Assembly (NCBI GenBank): GCA_902489295.1 | Contig: CABTZM010000031.1 | Span: forward strand, 1 to 16,188 | Direction: 5' to 3' | Length of the DNA stretch: 16,188 nucleotides | Origin: an uncultured Collinsella sp. | GTDB taxonomy: Bacteria > Actinomycetota > Coriobacteriia > Coriobacteriales > Coriobacteriaceae | Shown here: in pieces, positions 6,283 to 14,162 of the stretch | How the letters are laid out: every line of letters begins with the position of its first letter | How positions within the stretch are numbered: position 1 is the first letter of the stretch | Translations under genes and position numbers: made by a program | The notes under the pieces: model-generated | Seen by the model: only the letters and a program-made list of their open reading frames with translations | Databases searched by the model: none | What the model was told of the DNA's origin: nothing

Positions 6283-7725
6283 ATGGACCAGACCGTACCC
6301 GCATACGCCGCCGAGGTGGCCGATTACGGGCGCAGCCGCGACCCCGAGCCGGGTGAGGGCGCGCTCGTAAAGAACGTGCGTCCCGAATCGCCCGCGTGGG
6401 ATGTGGGTATCGAGCCGGGCATGCGCGTGCTCACGGTCAACGGCGAGGCGCTCACCGACATGATCGTGTGGCTCTGGGAGGCCGACGATGATACCGTCGA
6501 CCTCGAGGTTTTCGACCCGCGCGACGGCACCGTCGCCCCCGTCGAGCTCGACCGCTTTCCCGGCGAGGATTGGGGTCTGGAGTTCGATGGCCCCATCTTC
6601 GACGGCATGCGTACCTGCGTCAACGCCTGCGTGTTCTGCTTTATGACCATGCTGCCCAAGGGCGGCCGCTCCACGCTCTATATTCGCGATGACGACTACC
6701 GCCTGAGCTTTTTGCAGGGCAACTTTGTCACGCTCACAAACCTCACCGATGAGGACGTGCAAAACGTCATCGACCGCAACATGAGCCCCATGAATGTGTC
6801 GGTCCACGCCGTAAGCCCTGATGTACGCCGCCGCATGATGGGCCGCAACGCCCAGCGCGGCATGGACGTACTCGAGGCCATCATGGCCGCCGGCATCGAG
6901 ATTCACGCGCAGATCGTGTTGTGCCCCGGCATGAACGACGGCGAGGAGCTCGAAAAGACCCTGCGCTACTGCGAGGAGCACGAGCAAATCACGAGCCTGG
7001 GTATCGTGCCACTCGGTTTTACCAAGCACCAGAACCGCTTTAGCTGGTCATACAGCGATAAACCCGAGCTGGCTCGCGAAACTATTGCCATGATCCGGCC
7101 CTATCAGGACCGCGCCTACGAGCGCTTTGGCCGCCACACCTTCCAGATGAGCGATGAGTTCTATCTGGACGCCGGCATTGAGCCGCCCGAGGCCGATTTC
7201 TACGACGGCTACCCGCAGTACTACGACGGCATCGGCATGATCCGGTCGTATCTGGACGAGACGGACGACGTCCTTGCCGCCGACGCCGTGCGCCTAGCGC
7301 GCGTCCGCGAGACCATCGCCGCCCGCGGCCAACACCTACTGTGCCTCTCGGGCGCCAGCGCGCGCGACACCGTGGCCCGTTTTGTGGAGTCGCCGCGAGG
7401 CCTTGCCGGCACCGTCACAGCCATCAAGAACCGCTACTTTGGCGGCAACGTGGACGTGACCGGCCTCATCGTCGCGAGCGATATCCTGGAGCAGCTGCCG
7501 CAGGACCTGTCGGGGGTTATGCTCTTTGTGCCTAAGCTCATGTTCAACGCTGACGGCATGACGCTTGACGAGTATCATCGTGACGATTTACTCGCAAGCC
7601 TTGAAGCTCGCGGAGCCGAGGTTCATGTGGTGTCGACCATGCCGCATGAGCTGCTCGATACCCTGGAGCACATCCTTGGCATAACGCCTGCCGACTCTAC
7701 TAATACCGCTGACCCTACCCATTAA
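6283..7725 (+). CDS. DUF512 family protein: PDZ plus radical-SAM-like, function unknown
   Basis: The 480-residue product matches a conserved but uncharacterised family. At the N-terminus (about residues 25-90) is a PDZ-like domain with SPAWDVGIEPGMRVLTVNGE. Next comes a radical-SAM-type cysteine cluster, Cys112-X3-Cys116-X2-Cys119 in TCVNACVFCFM, followed by LPKGGRSTLYIRDDDYRLSF and GNFVTLTNLTDEDV. The barrel continues with MNVSVHAVSPDVRRRMMGR and HAQIVLCPGMNDGEEL. The C-terminal third is the DUF512 region (LGIVPLGFTKHQNRF, DEFYLDAG, YPQYYDGIGMIR). The final about 13 residues are Thr/Asp-rich and probably disordered. The ATG at 6283 lies 2 nt after ispH; its ribosome binding site is weak (AAGGAG at 6263-6268, 14 nt away). 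The gene directly precedes der, an arrangement I recall in Clostridia. Reaction and substrate are unknown. Confidence 0.9.
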   Translation: MDQTVPAYAAEVADYGRSRDPEPGEGALVKNVRPESPAWDVGIEPGMRVLTVNGEALTDMIVWLWEADDDTVDLEVFDPRDGTVAPVELDRFPGEDWGLEFDGPIFDGMRTCVNACVFCFMTMLPKGGRSTLYIRDDDYRLSFLQGNFVTLTNLTDEDVQNVIDRNMSPMNVSVHAVSPDVRRRMMGRNAQRGMDVLEAIMAAGIEIHAQIVLCPGMNDGEELEKTLRYCEEHEQITSLGIVPLGFTKHQNRFSWSYSDKPELARETIAMIRPYQDRAYERFGRHTFQMSDEFYLDAGIEPPEADFYDGYPQYYDGIGMIRSYLDETDDVLAADAVRLARVRETIAARGQHLLCLSGASARDTVARFVESPRGLAGTVTAIKNRYFGGNVDVTGLIVASDILEQLPQDLSGVMLFVPKLMFNADGMTLDEYHRDDLLASLEARGAEVHVVSTMPHELLDTLEHILGITPADSTNTADPTH

Positions 7726-7735
7726 AGGAGAGCAG

Positions 7736-9070
7736 ATGAAACCTATCGTCGCCGTCGTCGGACGCCCCAACGTGGGCAAGTCCACGCTCGTTAACCGCCT
7801 GGCCCAGACCTCGGACGCTATCGTCCACGAGTCCCGCGGCGTCACGCGCGACCGCTCGTATCACACGGCCGATTGGAACGGCCGCGAGTTCACCATCGTC
7901 GACACGGGCGGTATCGAGCCGCTCAAGAGCGACGACGTCTTCGCCACGTCCATCCGCGACCAGGCGCTCGCCGCCGCCGAGGAAGCCGCCGTCATCCTGT
8001 TTGTCGTCGACGGTCGCACCGGTGTCACCGAGGAGGACGAGTCGGTCGCCCGCATGCTCAAGCGCTCCGACAAACCGGTCTTTCTGCTGGTGAACAAGCT
8101 CGACAACCCCGATCGCGAAAACGACAGCATCTGGGAGTTCTATTCGCTCGGCGTCGGTGAGCCCACGCCCCTCTCGGCCCTGCATGGCCACGGCACGGGC
8201 GACCTGCTCGACGATATCGTGGCCCTGCTTCCGGAGGAAGAGGACGAGGTCGCCGATGAGTTCCCCGACGCCCTGAACGTCGCCATCATCGGCCGCCCCA
8301 ATGCCGGCAAGTCGTCGCTGTTCAACCGCATCCTGGGCGCTGACCGTTCTATCGTGTCCAACATCGCCGGCACGACGCGCGACGCCATCGATACCGTCGT
8401 AGAGCGCAACGGCAAGCACTACCGCATGGTCGACACCGCGGGTATTCGCAAGAAGAGCACCGTGTACGAGAACATCGAGTACTACTCCATGGTTCGCGGC
8501 CTGCGCGCCATCGATCGCGCCGACGTGGCACTGCTCGTCGTCGACGCCTCCGTGGGCGTTACCGAGCAGGACCAGAAGGTCATGGGTCTTGCCATCGAGC
8601 GCGGCTGCGCCATCGTTGTGCTGCTCAACAAGTGGGATCTGCTCGACGACGACCGTAAGCGCGAGGCCTGCATGGAGACCATCGACCGCCGTCTGGGCGT
8701 CATGGCTCCCTGGGCCCAGTACCTGCGCATCTCGGCCCTGACCGGCCGCAGCGTCGAGAAGATTTGGGCAATGGTAGACGCCGCCGAAAAAACGCGCTCG
8801 CAAAAGATCAGCACCTCGCGCCTCAACACGTTCCTCACCGACCTGCGCGAGTTCGGTCACACCGTGGTGGACGGCAAGCGCCGCCTGCGCATGCACTACG
8901 TGACCCAGACGGGCGTCAACCCGCCGACGTTCACGTTCTTTGTCAACCACAGTGACCTGGTCAACGACACCTACCAGCGCTACGTGGAGAACCGTATGCG
9001 CTCGACCTTCGACTTTGCCGGCACGCCCATTCGACTCTTCTTTAGGAAGAAGGAGCAAAAGGATGCATAA
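7736..9070 (+). CDS. der: Ribosome biogenesis GTPase Der (EngA)
   Basis: Der is a tandem-GTPase needed for maturation of the 50S subunit. The 444-residue protein has a first G domain with P-loop GRPNVGKS at residues 9-16, a DTGG switch motif and NKLD. A second G domain has GRPNAGKS at 186-193, a DTAG motif and NKWD. The C-terminal KH-like domain follows (SRLNTFLTDL, GKRRLRMHYVTQTGVNPPTF, NRMRSTFDFAGTPIRLFFR). The spacer between the G domains is acidic (PEEEDEVADEFPD). Length and domain order are those of the family. AAAGGAG at 7724-7730 sits 5 nt before the ATG and overlaps the stop of the preceding gene. Its last 8 nt overlap plsY. Confidence 0.97.
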   Translation: MKPIVAVVGRPNVGKSTLVNRLAQTSDAIVHESRGVTRDRSYHTADWNGREFTIVDTGGIEPLKSDDVFATSIRDQALAAAEEAAVILFVVDGRTGVTEEDESVARMLKRSDKPVFLLVNKLDNPDRENDSIWEFYSLGVGEPTPLSALHGHGTGDLLDDIVALLPEEEDEVADEFPDALNVAIIGRPNAGKSSLFNRILGADRSIVSNIAGTTRDAIDTVVERNGKHYRMVDTAGIRKKSTVYENIEYYSMVRGLRAIDRADVALLVVDASVGVTEQDQKVMGLAIERGCAIVVLLNKWDLLDDDRKREACMETIDRRLGVMAPWAQYLRISALTGRSVEKIWAMVDAAEKTRSQKISTSRLNTFLTDLREFGHTVVDGKRRLRMHYVTQTGVNPPTFTFFVNHSDLVNDTYQRYVENRMRSTFDFAGTPIRLFFRKKEQKDA

Positions 9071-9746
9071 TCCGATTCTGCTGACCGCCATCTGCGCCGT
9101 GGTCTCGTTCTTTATCGGGGCGATTCCGTTTGGCCTGATCTTGGGCCGCGTGTTCAACCACACGGACATTCGCAAGGCGGGCTCCGGCAACATCGGCACC
9201 ACCAACGCCCTGCGTGTGGCCGGCCCCAAGGTGGCCGCGCTCACGCTGCTGCTCGACTGCCTTAAGGGCGCCATCTGCGTCCTTATCGCGCGTCCGCTCA
9301 TCGCGAGCGTGGGCTATGGCTTTCCGCCGAACATCATGGCGCCCGGTGCCCCCGGCGACTGGATGCTCGGCGTCATTTGCCTGGCAGCCGTGTGGGGCCA
9401 CATCTTCTCGCCCTACCTCAACTTCCATGGCGGCAAGGGTATCGCGGTTGGTCTGGGCGTCATCCTCGCCTGGTACTGGCCCATTGGCCTGTCGCTGCTC
9501 GGCATGTTTATCGTGGCCGTCGCCATCACCAAGTATGTGTCGGTGGGCTCGCTCGCCGCTGCCATCGGTCTTCCCATCGCTGCCTGCGCGGTCTTTCCGT
9601 ATAGTAGCCTAGGACTCAAGTTTTGCATGGCGATGATCGGCATCACCGTGGTATGGGCCCATCGCTCGAATATCCAAAAGCTCATGGCTGGTAAGGAGTC
9701 CAAGCTCTCGTTTACCAAGCGCGTCACCGAGCCCGACGATAAGTAG
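9063..9746 (+). CDS. plsY: Glycerol-3-phosphate acyltransferase PlsY
   Basis: PlsY is an integral membrane enzyme that transfers the acyl group from acyl-phosphate (made by PlsX) to glycerol-3-phosphate, giving lysophosphatidic acid. The 227-residue product has the three family motifs: GSGNIGTTNALR (residues 40-51), HGGKG (122-126) and HRSNIQKLMAGKES beginning at His200. It also has several hydrophobic helices and DCLKG in the loop after motif 1. The segment between motifs 1 and 2 is somewhat long (PPNIMAPGAPGDW), probably a loop. AGGAG at 9051-9055, 7 nt before the ATG, lies in the end of der, and the genes overlap by 8 nt. A longer frame starting at 8940 is only read-through into der. Its product is the substrate of PlsC encoded upstream. 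Confidence 0.95.
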   Translation: MHNPILLTAICAVVSFFIGAIPFGLILGRVFNHTDIRKAGSGNIGTTNALRVAGPKVAALTLLLDCLKGAICVLIARPLIASVGYGFPPNIMAPGAPGDWMLGVICLAAVWGHIFSPYLNFHGGKGIAVGLGVILAWYWPIGLSLLGMFIVAVAITKYVSVGSLAAAIGLPIAACAVFPYSSLGLKFCMAMIGITVVWAHRSNIQKLMAGKESKLSFTKRVTEPDDK

Positions 9747-9755
9747 GAGAGAGCA

Positions 9756-10763
9756 ATGAATGTTGCGCTGATTGGCTCCGGCTCCTGGGGAACCGCCGTC
9801 GCCGGCCTTGCCGCCGCGCGAGCCGAGCGCGTGACCATGTGGGCTCATAGTGAGCAGACGGCCGCCGGCATCAATGGCGAGCACCGTAACCCCCGGTATC
9901 TGGTGGGATATGAGCTGCCCGGTAACGTCGTCGCCACGACGGACCTGGCGCAGGCGCTCAACGACGCCGATGCCATCATCTTTGCCGTGCCCTCCACGCA
10001 CCTACGCAGCATATGCCATCAAGCGGCACCTTGTATCGCCACCGACACCCCGGTGCTCTGCCTCACCAAGGGCATTGAGCCCGAGTCCGGCCTGCTCATG
10101 AGCGAGGTCATCGCCAGCGAGATCGGCAACGAGACGCGCGTAGCGGCACTCTCGGGCCCCAACCATGCCGAGGAGATCTGCCGCGGCGGACTTTCTGCCG
10201 CCGTCATCGCCAGCAAAGACCCGCAGATAGGGGAGACCTTTAAGGACCTGCTCCTATCCACGGCCTTCCGCATCTACCTGTCGCAGGACATGACCGGCGT
10301 CGAGGTCTGCGGCGCCATGAAAAACGTCATCGCCATCGTGTGCGGCATCTCTGCCGGTTCGGGCGCGGGCGACAACACGCTCGCCCTCATCATGACGCGC
10401 GGCCTGGCCGAGATCAGCCGCCTGGTGCATGCCCGCGGCGGTCAGGCCATGACCTGCATGGGCCTTGCCGGCATGGGCGACCTTATCGCCACCTGTACCT
10501 CGGAGCATTCGCGCAACCGCACTTTTGGCTACGAGTTTGCCCACGGCGTGTCGCTCGACGAGTACCAGGCGCGCACGCATATGGTGGTCGAGGGCGCCGT
10601 TGCGGCCCGCAGCGTCAGCGAACTCGCCCGTTCACTGGGCGTAGATATTCCGCTCACCTTTGCCGTGGAGCAAACGCTCTACAACGGTGTTACTTTGGAT
10701 AGGGCGCTCGAGATTCTTACCGACCGCGTCCCTTCGCAAGAGTTCTACGGACTCACCGACTAG
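9756..10763 (+). CDS. gpsA: NAD(P)-dependent glycerol-3-phosphate dehydrogenase
   Basis: GpsA reduces dihydroxyacetone phosphate to sn-glycerol-3-phosphate, the backbone used by PlsY. The 335-residue product shows the Rossmann motif GSGSWGTA at residues 7-14, then AVPSTHLR, LCLTKGIEPESG and LSGPNHAEEI. The catalytic Lys189 lies in GAMKNVIAI. GLAGMGDLIATCTSEHSRNR is the conserved C-terminal substrate-site motif. Length is normal for the family. AGGAGA (9745-9750), overlapping the plsY stop, lies 5 nt upstream of the ATG. The plsY-gpsA pair is conserved in many Gram-positive bacteria and places two consecutive steps of phosphatidic-acid synthesis side by side. Confidence 0.96.
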   Translation: MNVALIGSGSWGTAVAGLAAARAERVTMWAHSEQTAAGINGEHRNPRYLVGYELPGNVVATTDLAQALNDADAIIFAVPSTHLRSICHQAAPCIATDTPVLCLTKGIEPESGLLMSEVIASEIGNETRVAALSGPNHAEEICRGGLSAAVIASKDPQIGETFKDLLLSTAFRIYLSQDMTGVEVCGAMKNVIAIVCGISAGSGAGDNTLALIMTRGLAEISRLVHARGGQAMTCMGLAGMGDLIATCTSEHSRNRTFGYEFAHGVSLDEYQARTHMVVEGAVAARSVSELARSLGVDIPLTFAVEQTLYNGVTLDRALEILTDRVPSQEFYGLTD

Positions 10764-10781
10764 CGCAGAAAGGCTTCTACC

Positions 10782-11453
10782 ATGGGTTCCATCAAAATCG
10801 CTCCGTCCGTCCTTTCGGCCGATATGGCCAACCTCAAGGGCGAGCTCGACAAGATCGCCGGTGCCGACTACGTGCACTTCGACGTTATGGACGGCCACTT
10901 TACCGGCAACCTCACCTTTGGGGTCGACATCCTTAAGGCCGTCAAGCGCTCTACCGATGTGCCGGTCGACGCGCACCTGATGGTGTCGAACCCCGACGAG
11001 ACGGTCGATTGGTATGCCGATGCCGGCGCCGACATGATCACCGTGCACTACGAGGCCTCCACGCACCTGCACCGCACGCTCACCCATCTGCAGCAGCGCG
11101 GCGTCAAGGCCGGCGTGGTGCTCAACCCCGCCACCCCCGTCTGCGTGCTCGAGAGCATTATCGAGGTCGTCGACATGGTGTTGCTGATGAGCGTGAACCC
11201 CGGCTTTGGCGGTCAGAGCTTTATCCCGGGCACCATCGCCAAACTGCACGAGCTCAAGGCCATGTGCGAGCGCCACGGCGTGTCGCCCCTGATTGAGGTC
11301 GACGGCGGCATCTCTTCCAAGAACATCACCGAGGTCGTCAAGGCTGGCGCCAACGTGCTCGTGGCCGGCTCCGCCGTATTTAAGTCCGAAGATCCCGCCG
11401 CCGAGGTTGCACTGCTGCAGAAGCTGGGCAACGAGGCCGCACAGGAGGCATAA
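10782..11453 (+). CDS. rpe: Ribulose-phosphate 3-epimerase
   Basis: Rpe interconverts ribulose-5-phosphate and xylulose-5-phosphate in the pentose phosphate pathway. The 223-residue TIM barrel has PSVLSADMANL at the N-terminus, His32 and Asp34 in HFDVMDGHF, and His65 in DAHLMV. It also has LMSVNPGFGGQSF and the second catalytic Asp174 in EVDGGI, all metal or acid-base residues of the family. After MDGHF the usual 'VPN' reads 'TGN' (HFTGNLTFG), a mild deviation in the lid region. Related hexulose-6-phosphate or allulose-6-phosphate epimerases share the fold, so substrate is slightly uncertain. AAAGG at about 10768-10772 precedes the ATG. Only 18 nt separate it from gpsA. Confidence 0.9.
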   Translation: MGSIKIAPSVLSADMANLKGELDKIAGADYVHFDVMDGHFTGNLTFGVDILKAVKRSTDVPVDAHLMVSNPDETVDWYADAGADMITVHYEASTHLHRTLTHLQQRGVKAGVVLNPATPVCVLESIIEVVDMVLLMSVNPGFGGQSFIPGTIAKLHELKAMCERHGVSPLIEVDGGISSKNITEVVKAGANVLVAGSAVFKSEDPAAEVALLQKLGNEAAQEA

Positions 11454-11459
11454 ACCCTT

Positions 11460-12638
11460 ATGACCGCAGGTCAAAACCGCATACCCGTGAATCTTGACTA
11501 CGCCGCCTCGACGCCCATGCGCGCCGAGGCGCGTCTTGCGCAGCGCGACTACGACGAAAGCGAGCTTGCCGGCGTCAACCCCAACTCGCTGCACTCGCTC
11601 GGCCGCAAGGCTGCCGCGCGTCTGGAGGTTGCACGTCGCGAGATCGCCCATAGCTTTGGCGCACGCGTCCGCCCGTCCGAGATCATCTTGACCAACGGCG
11701 GCACCGAGGCAAACCAGCTAGCGCTCCTCGGACTTGCCGAGGGCGCTCGTCAGCGCGATCGCAAGCGCGGTCGTGTAATCGTTTCGGCCATCGAGCACGA
11801 TTCGATTCTGGACAACCTGCCGCTGCTGCGTGCCGCCGGCTTTACCGTCGACCTGGTACAGCCCTGCCGCGCGGGCTACGTTGAGCCTGCCACGCTTGTC
11901 GAGCTGCTCAGCGACGACGTGGCGCTCGTGAGCATTATGGTCGCCAACAACGAGACCGGCGTGGTGCAGCCCATCCGCGAGCTTGCCGCAGCTGCGCACA
12001 CCGCAGGTGCCCTGTTCCACACCGATGCCATCCAGGGCTACTTGCATATTCCGCTCGATGTCACCGAGCTGGGCGTCGACGCCATGTCCGTCGCAGCCCA
12101 CAAGATTGGCGGTCCCGTGGCATCTGGCGCACTCTACCTTAAGAGCCGCACGCCGCTGCGCCCGCGCATCTTTGGGGGCGGACAGGAGGCCGGTCGTCGT
12201 GCCGGCACGCAGGACCTGCGAACGCAGCTCGCCTTTGCCGCTGCCGCCTCGTCTCTGACGCCCCATGTGGCTCAGGAGCGCGCGAAGCTGCAAACCCTTT
12301 CCGACAAGCTCTACGCCACGCTTACGGCCCACCCGCGCATTCACGCCACCATGGGTGACTACGCGCAAGCCGACCGTCTGCCCGGCATGGTATCGATCTA
12401 CATTGACGGCATGGACTCCGAGGAACTCATCATCAAGCTCGACGCCGCCGGCTTTGAGGTGTCGGCAGGCTCGGCATGCTCGAGTGGCAGCATGGACCCG
12501 AGCCACGTACTCAGCGCGATGGGCATCGGCCGCGAACAGGCGCTGGGTGCCTTGCGCATCTCCTTCGATGATCGCGTGAATCCAGGCGATCTGGACGACT
12601 TTGCCCAGACGCTGCTCTCGATCGCAGGTGCCGCATGA
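11460..12638 (+). CDS. Cysteine desulfurase, NifS/IscS class, PLP-dependent
   Basis: The 392-residue product is a fold-type I PLP enzyme of the NifS/IscS group, which takes sulfur from cysteine as an enzyme-bound persulfide. Visible motifs are NLDYAASTPMR near the N-terminus, TNGGTEANQLAL, the IEHDS histidine, NNETGVVQPI, DAIQGY, and Lys215 in AAHKIGGP as the PLP Schiff-base residue. Cys340 in SAGSACSSGSMDP is the sulfur-carrying residue. GGGQEAGRRAGTQ is also typical. There is no iscU or sufU beside it, so the acceptor (Fe-S scaffold or a tRNA thiolase) cannot be told from this window. AGGAGG at 11443-11448 lies in the end of rpe, about 11 nt before the ATG. The stop overlaps the next start as ATGA. 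Confidence 0.93.
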   Translation: MTAGQNRIPVNLDYAASTPMRAEARLAQRDYDESELAGVNPNSLHSLGRKAAARLEVARREIAHSFGARVRPSEIILTNGGTEANQLALLGLAEGARQRDRKRGRVIVSAIEHDSILDNLPLLRAAGFTVDLVQPCRAGYVEPATLVELLSDDVALVSIMVANNETGVVQPIRELAAAAHTAGALFHTDAIQGYLHIPLDVTELGVDAMSVAAHKIGGPVASGALYLKSRTPLRPRIFGGGQEAGRRAGTQDLRTQLAFAAAASSLTPHVAQERAKLQTLSDKLYATLTAHPRIHATMGDYAQADRLPGMVSIYIDGMDSEELIIKLDAAGFEVSAGSACSSGSMDPSHVLSAMGIGREQALGALRISFDDRVNPGDLDDFAQTLLSIAGAA

Positions 12639-13444
12639 TCGTCGCCGAGCTCGAGCGCGCCCTACTGGCACGCTATCCCAAGGCGGACGCCGAGGGCTGG
12701 GATCACGTAGGACTCTCCGTTGGCGATCCGGCCGCGGAGATCACCGGCGTTGCCTGCGCACTCGATGCGACCGAGGCTAATGTTCGCCGCGCCCAAGAAG
12801 CAAGCGCCAACGTGCTGCTGACGCATCATCCCATATACATCAAGGCACCCGAGGCCTTTTGTCCGGCGGATGCCACACGACCCCAGTGCAGTGCGGCCCT
12901 CTACGAGGCTGCCCGCTGCGGGGTGAGCATTATCTCGCTCCACACCAACCTGGACCGCTCGCACGAGGCACGTATCTGCCTAAGTAGGCTTTTGGACGCC
13001 GCGCCCGCAAGCTCGTTGGAGCACGTGGACGACCCCGAGGCCTGCGGACTGGGCGTACTCGCGACCCTCCACGACCCCTGCAGCCTGCGCGACCTTGCCA
13101 CTCGCGCCGCCACGGCGTTTGGCAGCGACCCACGTGTGTGGGGCGAGGCCGATCATCCGTGCCGCACCGTCGCCATTCTGGGCGGCTCCCTCGGCGACTT
13201 TGGCGAGCTTGCCATCGCCGCCGGTGCGGATGTCATCGTGACGGGCGAGGCGGGCTACCACGTGGCACAGGACCTCGCTCTGCGCGGTCTGCCGGTGATC
13301 TTGCTCGGCCACGACCGCTCCGAGGAGCCGTTCGTGGATATATTGATGAACTCTGCAGTTGACGCCGGGGTTAAACCCCGTCATGCGATTAAAATACTGA
13401 ACCCTTGCCAATGGTGGACTGTGACAAAAGGAGAGAACTTATGA
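12635..13444 (+). CDS. Nif3-like dinuclear metal-centre protein
   Basis: The 269-residue product belongs to the Nif3/YbgI/YqfO family, hexameric toroid proteins with two metal ions per subunit. Some have been proposed to be GTP cyclohydrolase I type 2, but their role is unsettled. The family motifs are all present: WDHVGLSVGD (residues 22-31), His64-His65-Pro, HTNLD (His103, Asp107), GEAGYH, and GHDRSE (His226, Glu230). The length matches the short form without the inserted YqfO middle domain. The start overlaps the cysteine desulfurase stop (ATGA at 12635-12638), and its own stop overlaps the next start in the same way. The last about 30 codons are less GC-rich than the rest and contain a perfect palindrome at 13366-13380. 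Confidence 0.92.
   Translation: MIVAELERALLARYPKADAEGWDHVGLSVGDPAAEITGVACALDATEANVRRAQEASANVLLTHHPIYIKAPEAFCPADATRPQCSAALYEAARCGVSIISLHTNLDRSHEARICLSRLLDAAPASSLEHVDDPEACGLGVLATLHDPCSLRDLATRAATAFGSDPRVWGEADHPCRTVAILGGSLGDFGELAIAAGADVIVTGEAGYHVAQDLALRGLPVILLGHDRSEEPFVDILMNSAVDAGVKPRHAIKILNPCQWWTVTKGENL
13366..13395 (+). promoter_or_regulatory. Palindrome and promoter-like sequence inside the 3' end of the Nif3-like gene
   Basis: CGGGGTT (13366-13372) and AACCCCG (13374-13380) form a perfect 7-bp inverted repeat around a single A. TAAAAT at 13390-13395 resembles a -10 element, 46 nt before the next start. A TTGACG at 13359-13364 is a good -35 match but lies 25 nt away, too far. The repeat could be an operator, a hairpin or chance. 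Confidence 0.22.
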
Positions 13445-14160
13445 GCGCCGGCGCTACGCTACTCAAGCTGCAACAGATCGATTTGGAGCTCGCCCGCAAT
13501 AAGAGCGAACTTGCCAATATGCCGGAGCTCAAGGAGCTCGCCTCAAAGCGCAAAACCTATGTAAAGCTTAAGTCCGAGATGACCAAGCTCTATGCTCAGC
13601 GCAAGGACCTCGACATTGAGCTGGACGATCTCAACACCACCGAGATCCAGACCAACAACGCCATCGAGGCCGCCAAGAAACGCCACGTTGACGGATCTGA
13701 CTACCGCGAGGTTCAGGACCTGGAGAACGAGCTCGCCACCCTGGCCAAACGCCTGGACAAGATCGAGCACACCCGCAAGGACGTCGTCGTCGCCCATAAG
13801 GAGGCACTCGACCGCGAGACCCGCGCGCAGGCCATCATCGCCAAGTTCGAAGAGGGCGTGAAGGCCGATACCAAGGCCGCCCGCGCCAAGGCAGCCGACC
13901 TGCAGGCTCAGATCGAAGCCGCCACTAAGGAGCGCACCGCGCTTGCCGCCACGCTTCCGACTGACGTGCTCACCGACTACGAGCGCCTGCTCAAGCAGTT
14001 CCGCGGCCTGGCCGTCGAGACCATCAAGGGCAACATCCCCACGGTCTGCCACACCGCGCTGCAGGCGTCGTCCATGAGCGACCTCAACCATGACGGCAGT
14101 GAGATTACGCACTGCCCGTATTGCCACCGCCTGCTCGTGCTCCCCAGCAAGGAAGCCTAA
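13441..14160 (+). CDS. Coiled-coil protein with C-terminal zinc-ribbon-like domain (CT398/Rv2229c-like)
   Basis: The 239-residue product has a long helical hairpin, about residues 5-180, rich in Lys/Glu/Ala with heptad character (LLKLQQIDLELARNKSEL, RKTYVKLKSEM). A short C-terminal domain follows. Family members usually end in a zinc ribbon with CxxC(H/R) and CxxCxRxL pairs. Here the second pair is intact (Cys225 and Cys228 in HCPYCHRLL). The first pair reads P-T-V-C-H: position 200 is Pro and only Cys203 and His204 remain. Zinc could still be bound by Cys/His/Cys/Cys. The function of the family is not established. AAAAGGAG (13426-13433) lies 7 nt before the ATG, and the start overlaps the Nif3-like stop as ATGA. 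The Nif3/zinc-ribbon pairing is conserved in Actinobacteria. Confidence 0.85.
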   Translation: MSAGATLLKLQQIDLELARNKSELANMPELKELASKRKTYVKLKSEMTKLYAQRKDLDIELDDLNTTEIQTNNAIEAAKKRHVDGSDYREVQDLENELATLAKRLDKIEHTRKDVVVAHKEALDRETRAQAIIAKFEEGVKADTKAARAKAADLQAQIEAATKERTALAATLPTDVLTDYERLLKQFRGLAVETIKGNIPTVCHTALQASSMSDLNHDGSEITHCPYCHRLLVLPSKEA

Positions 14161-14162
14161 CG

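Noticed and set aside
7676..7706. TTGGCA...TAATAC as a promoter for der
   Set aside because: The -35 is good, but -10 candidates match poorly or sit at the wrong spacing; it lies in the low-complexity tail of the DUF512 gene.
7715..9301. 528-residue minus-strand open frame antisense to der and plsY
   Set aside because: Long antisense frames are expected in GC-rich genes with strong third-position bias. It has no family resemblance, no ribosome binding site noted, and the + strand genes are certain.
10632..11651. 339-residue minus-strand frame over rpe
   Set aside because: Shadow of rpe and flanking genes, with repetitive Val/Gly/His/Asp composition typical of antisense frames.
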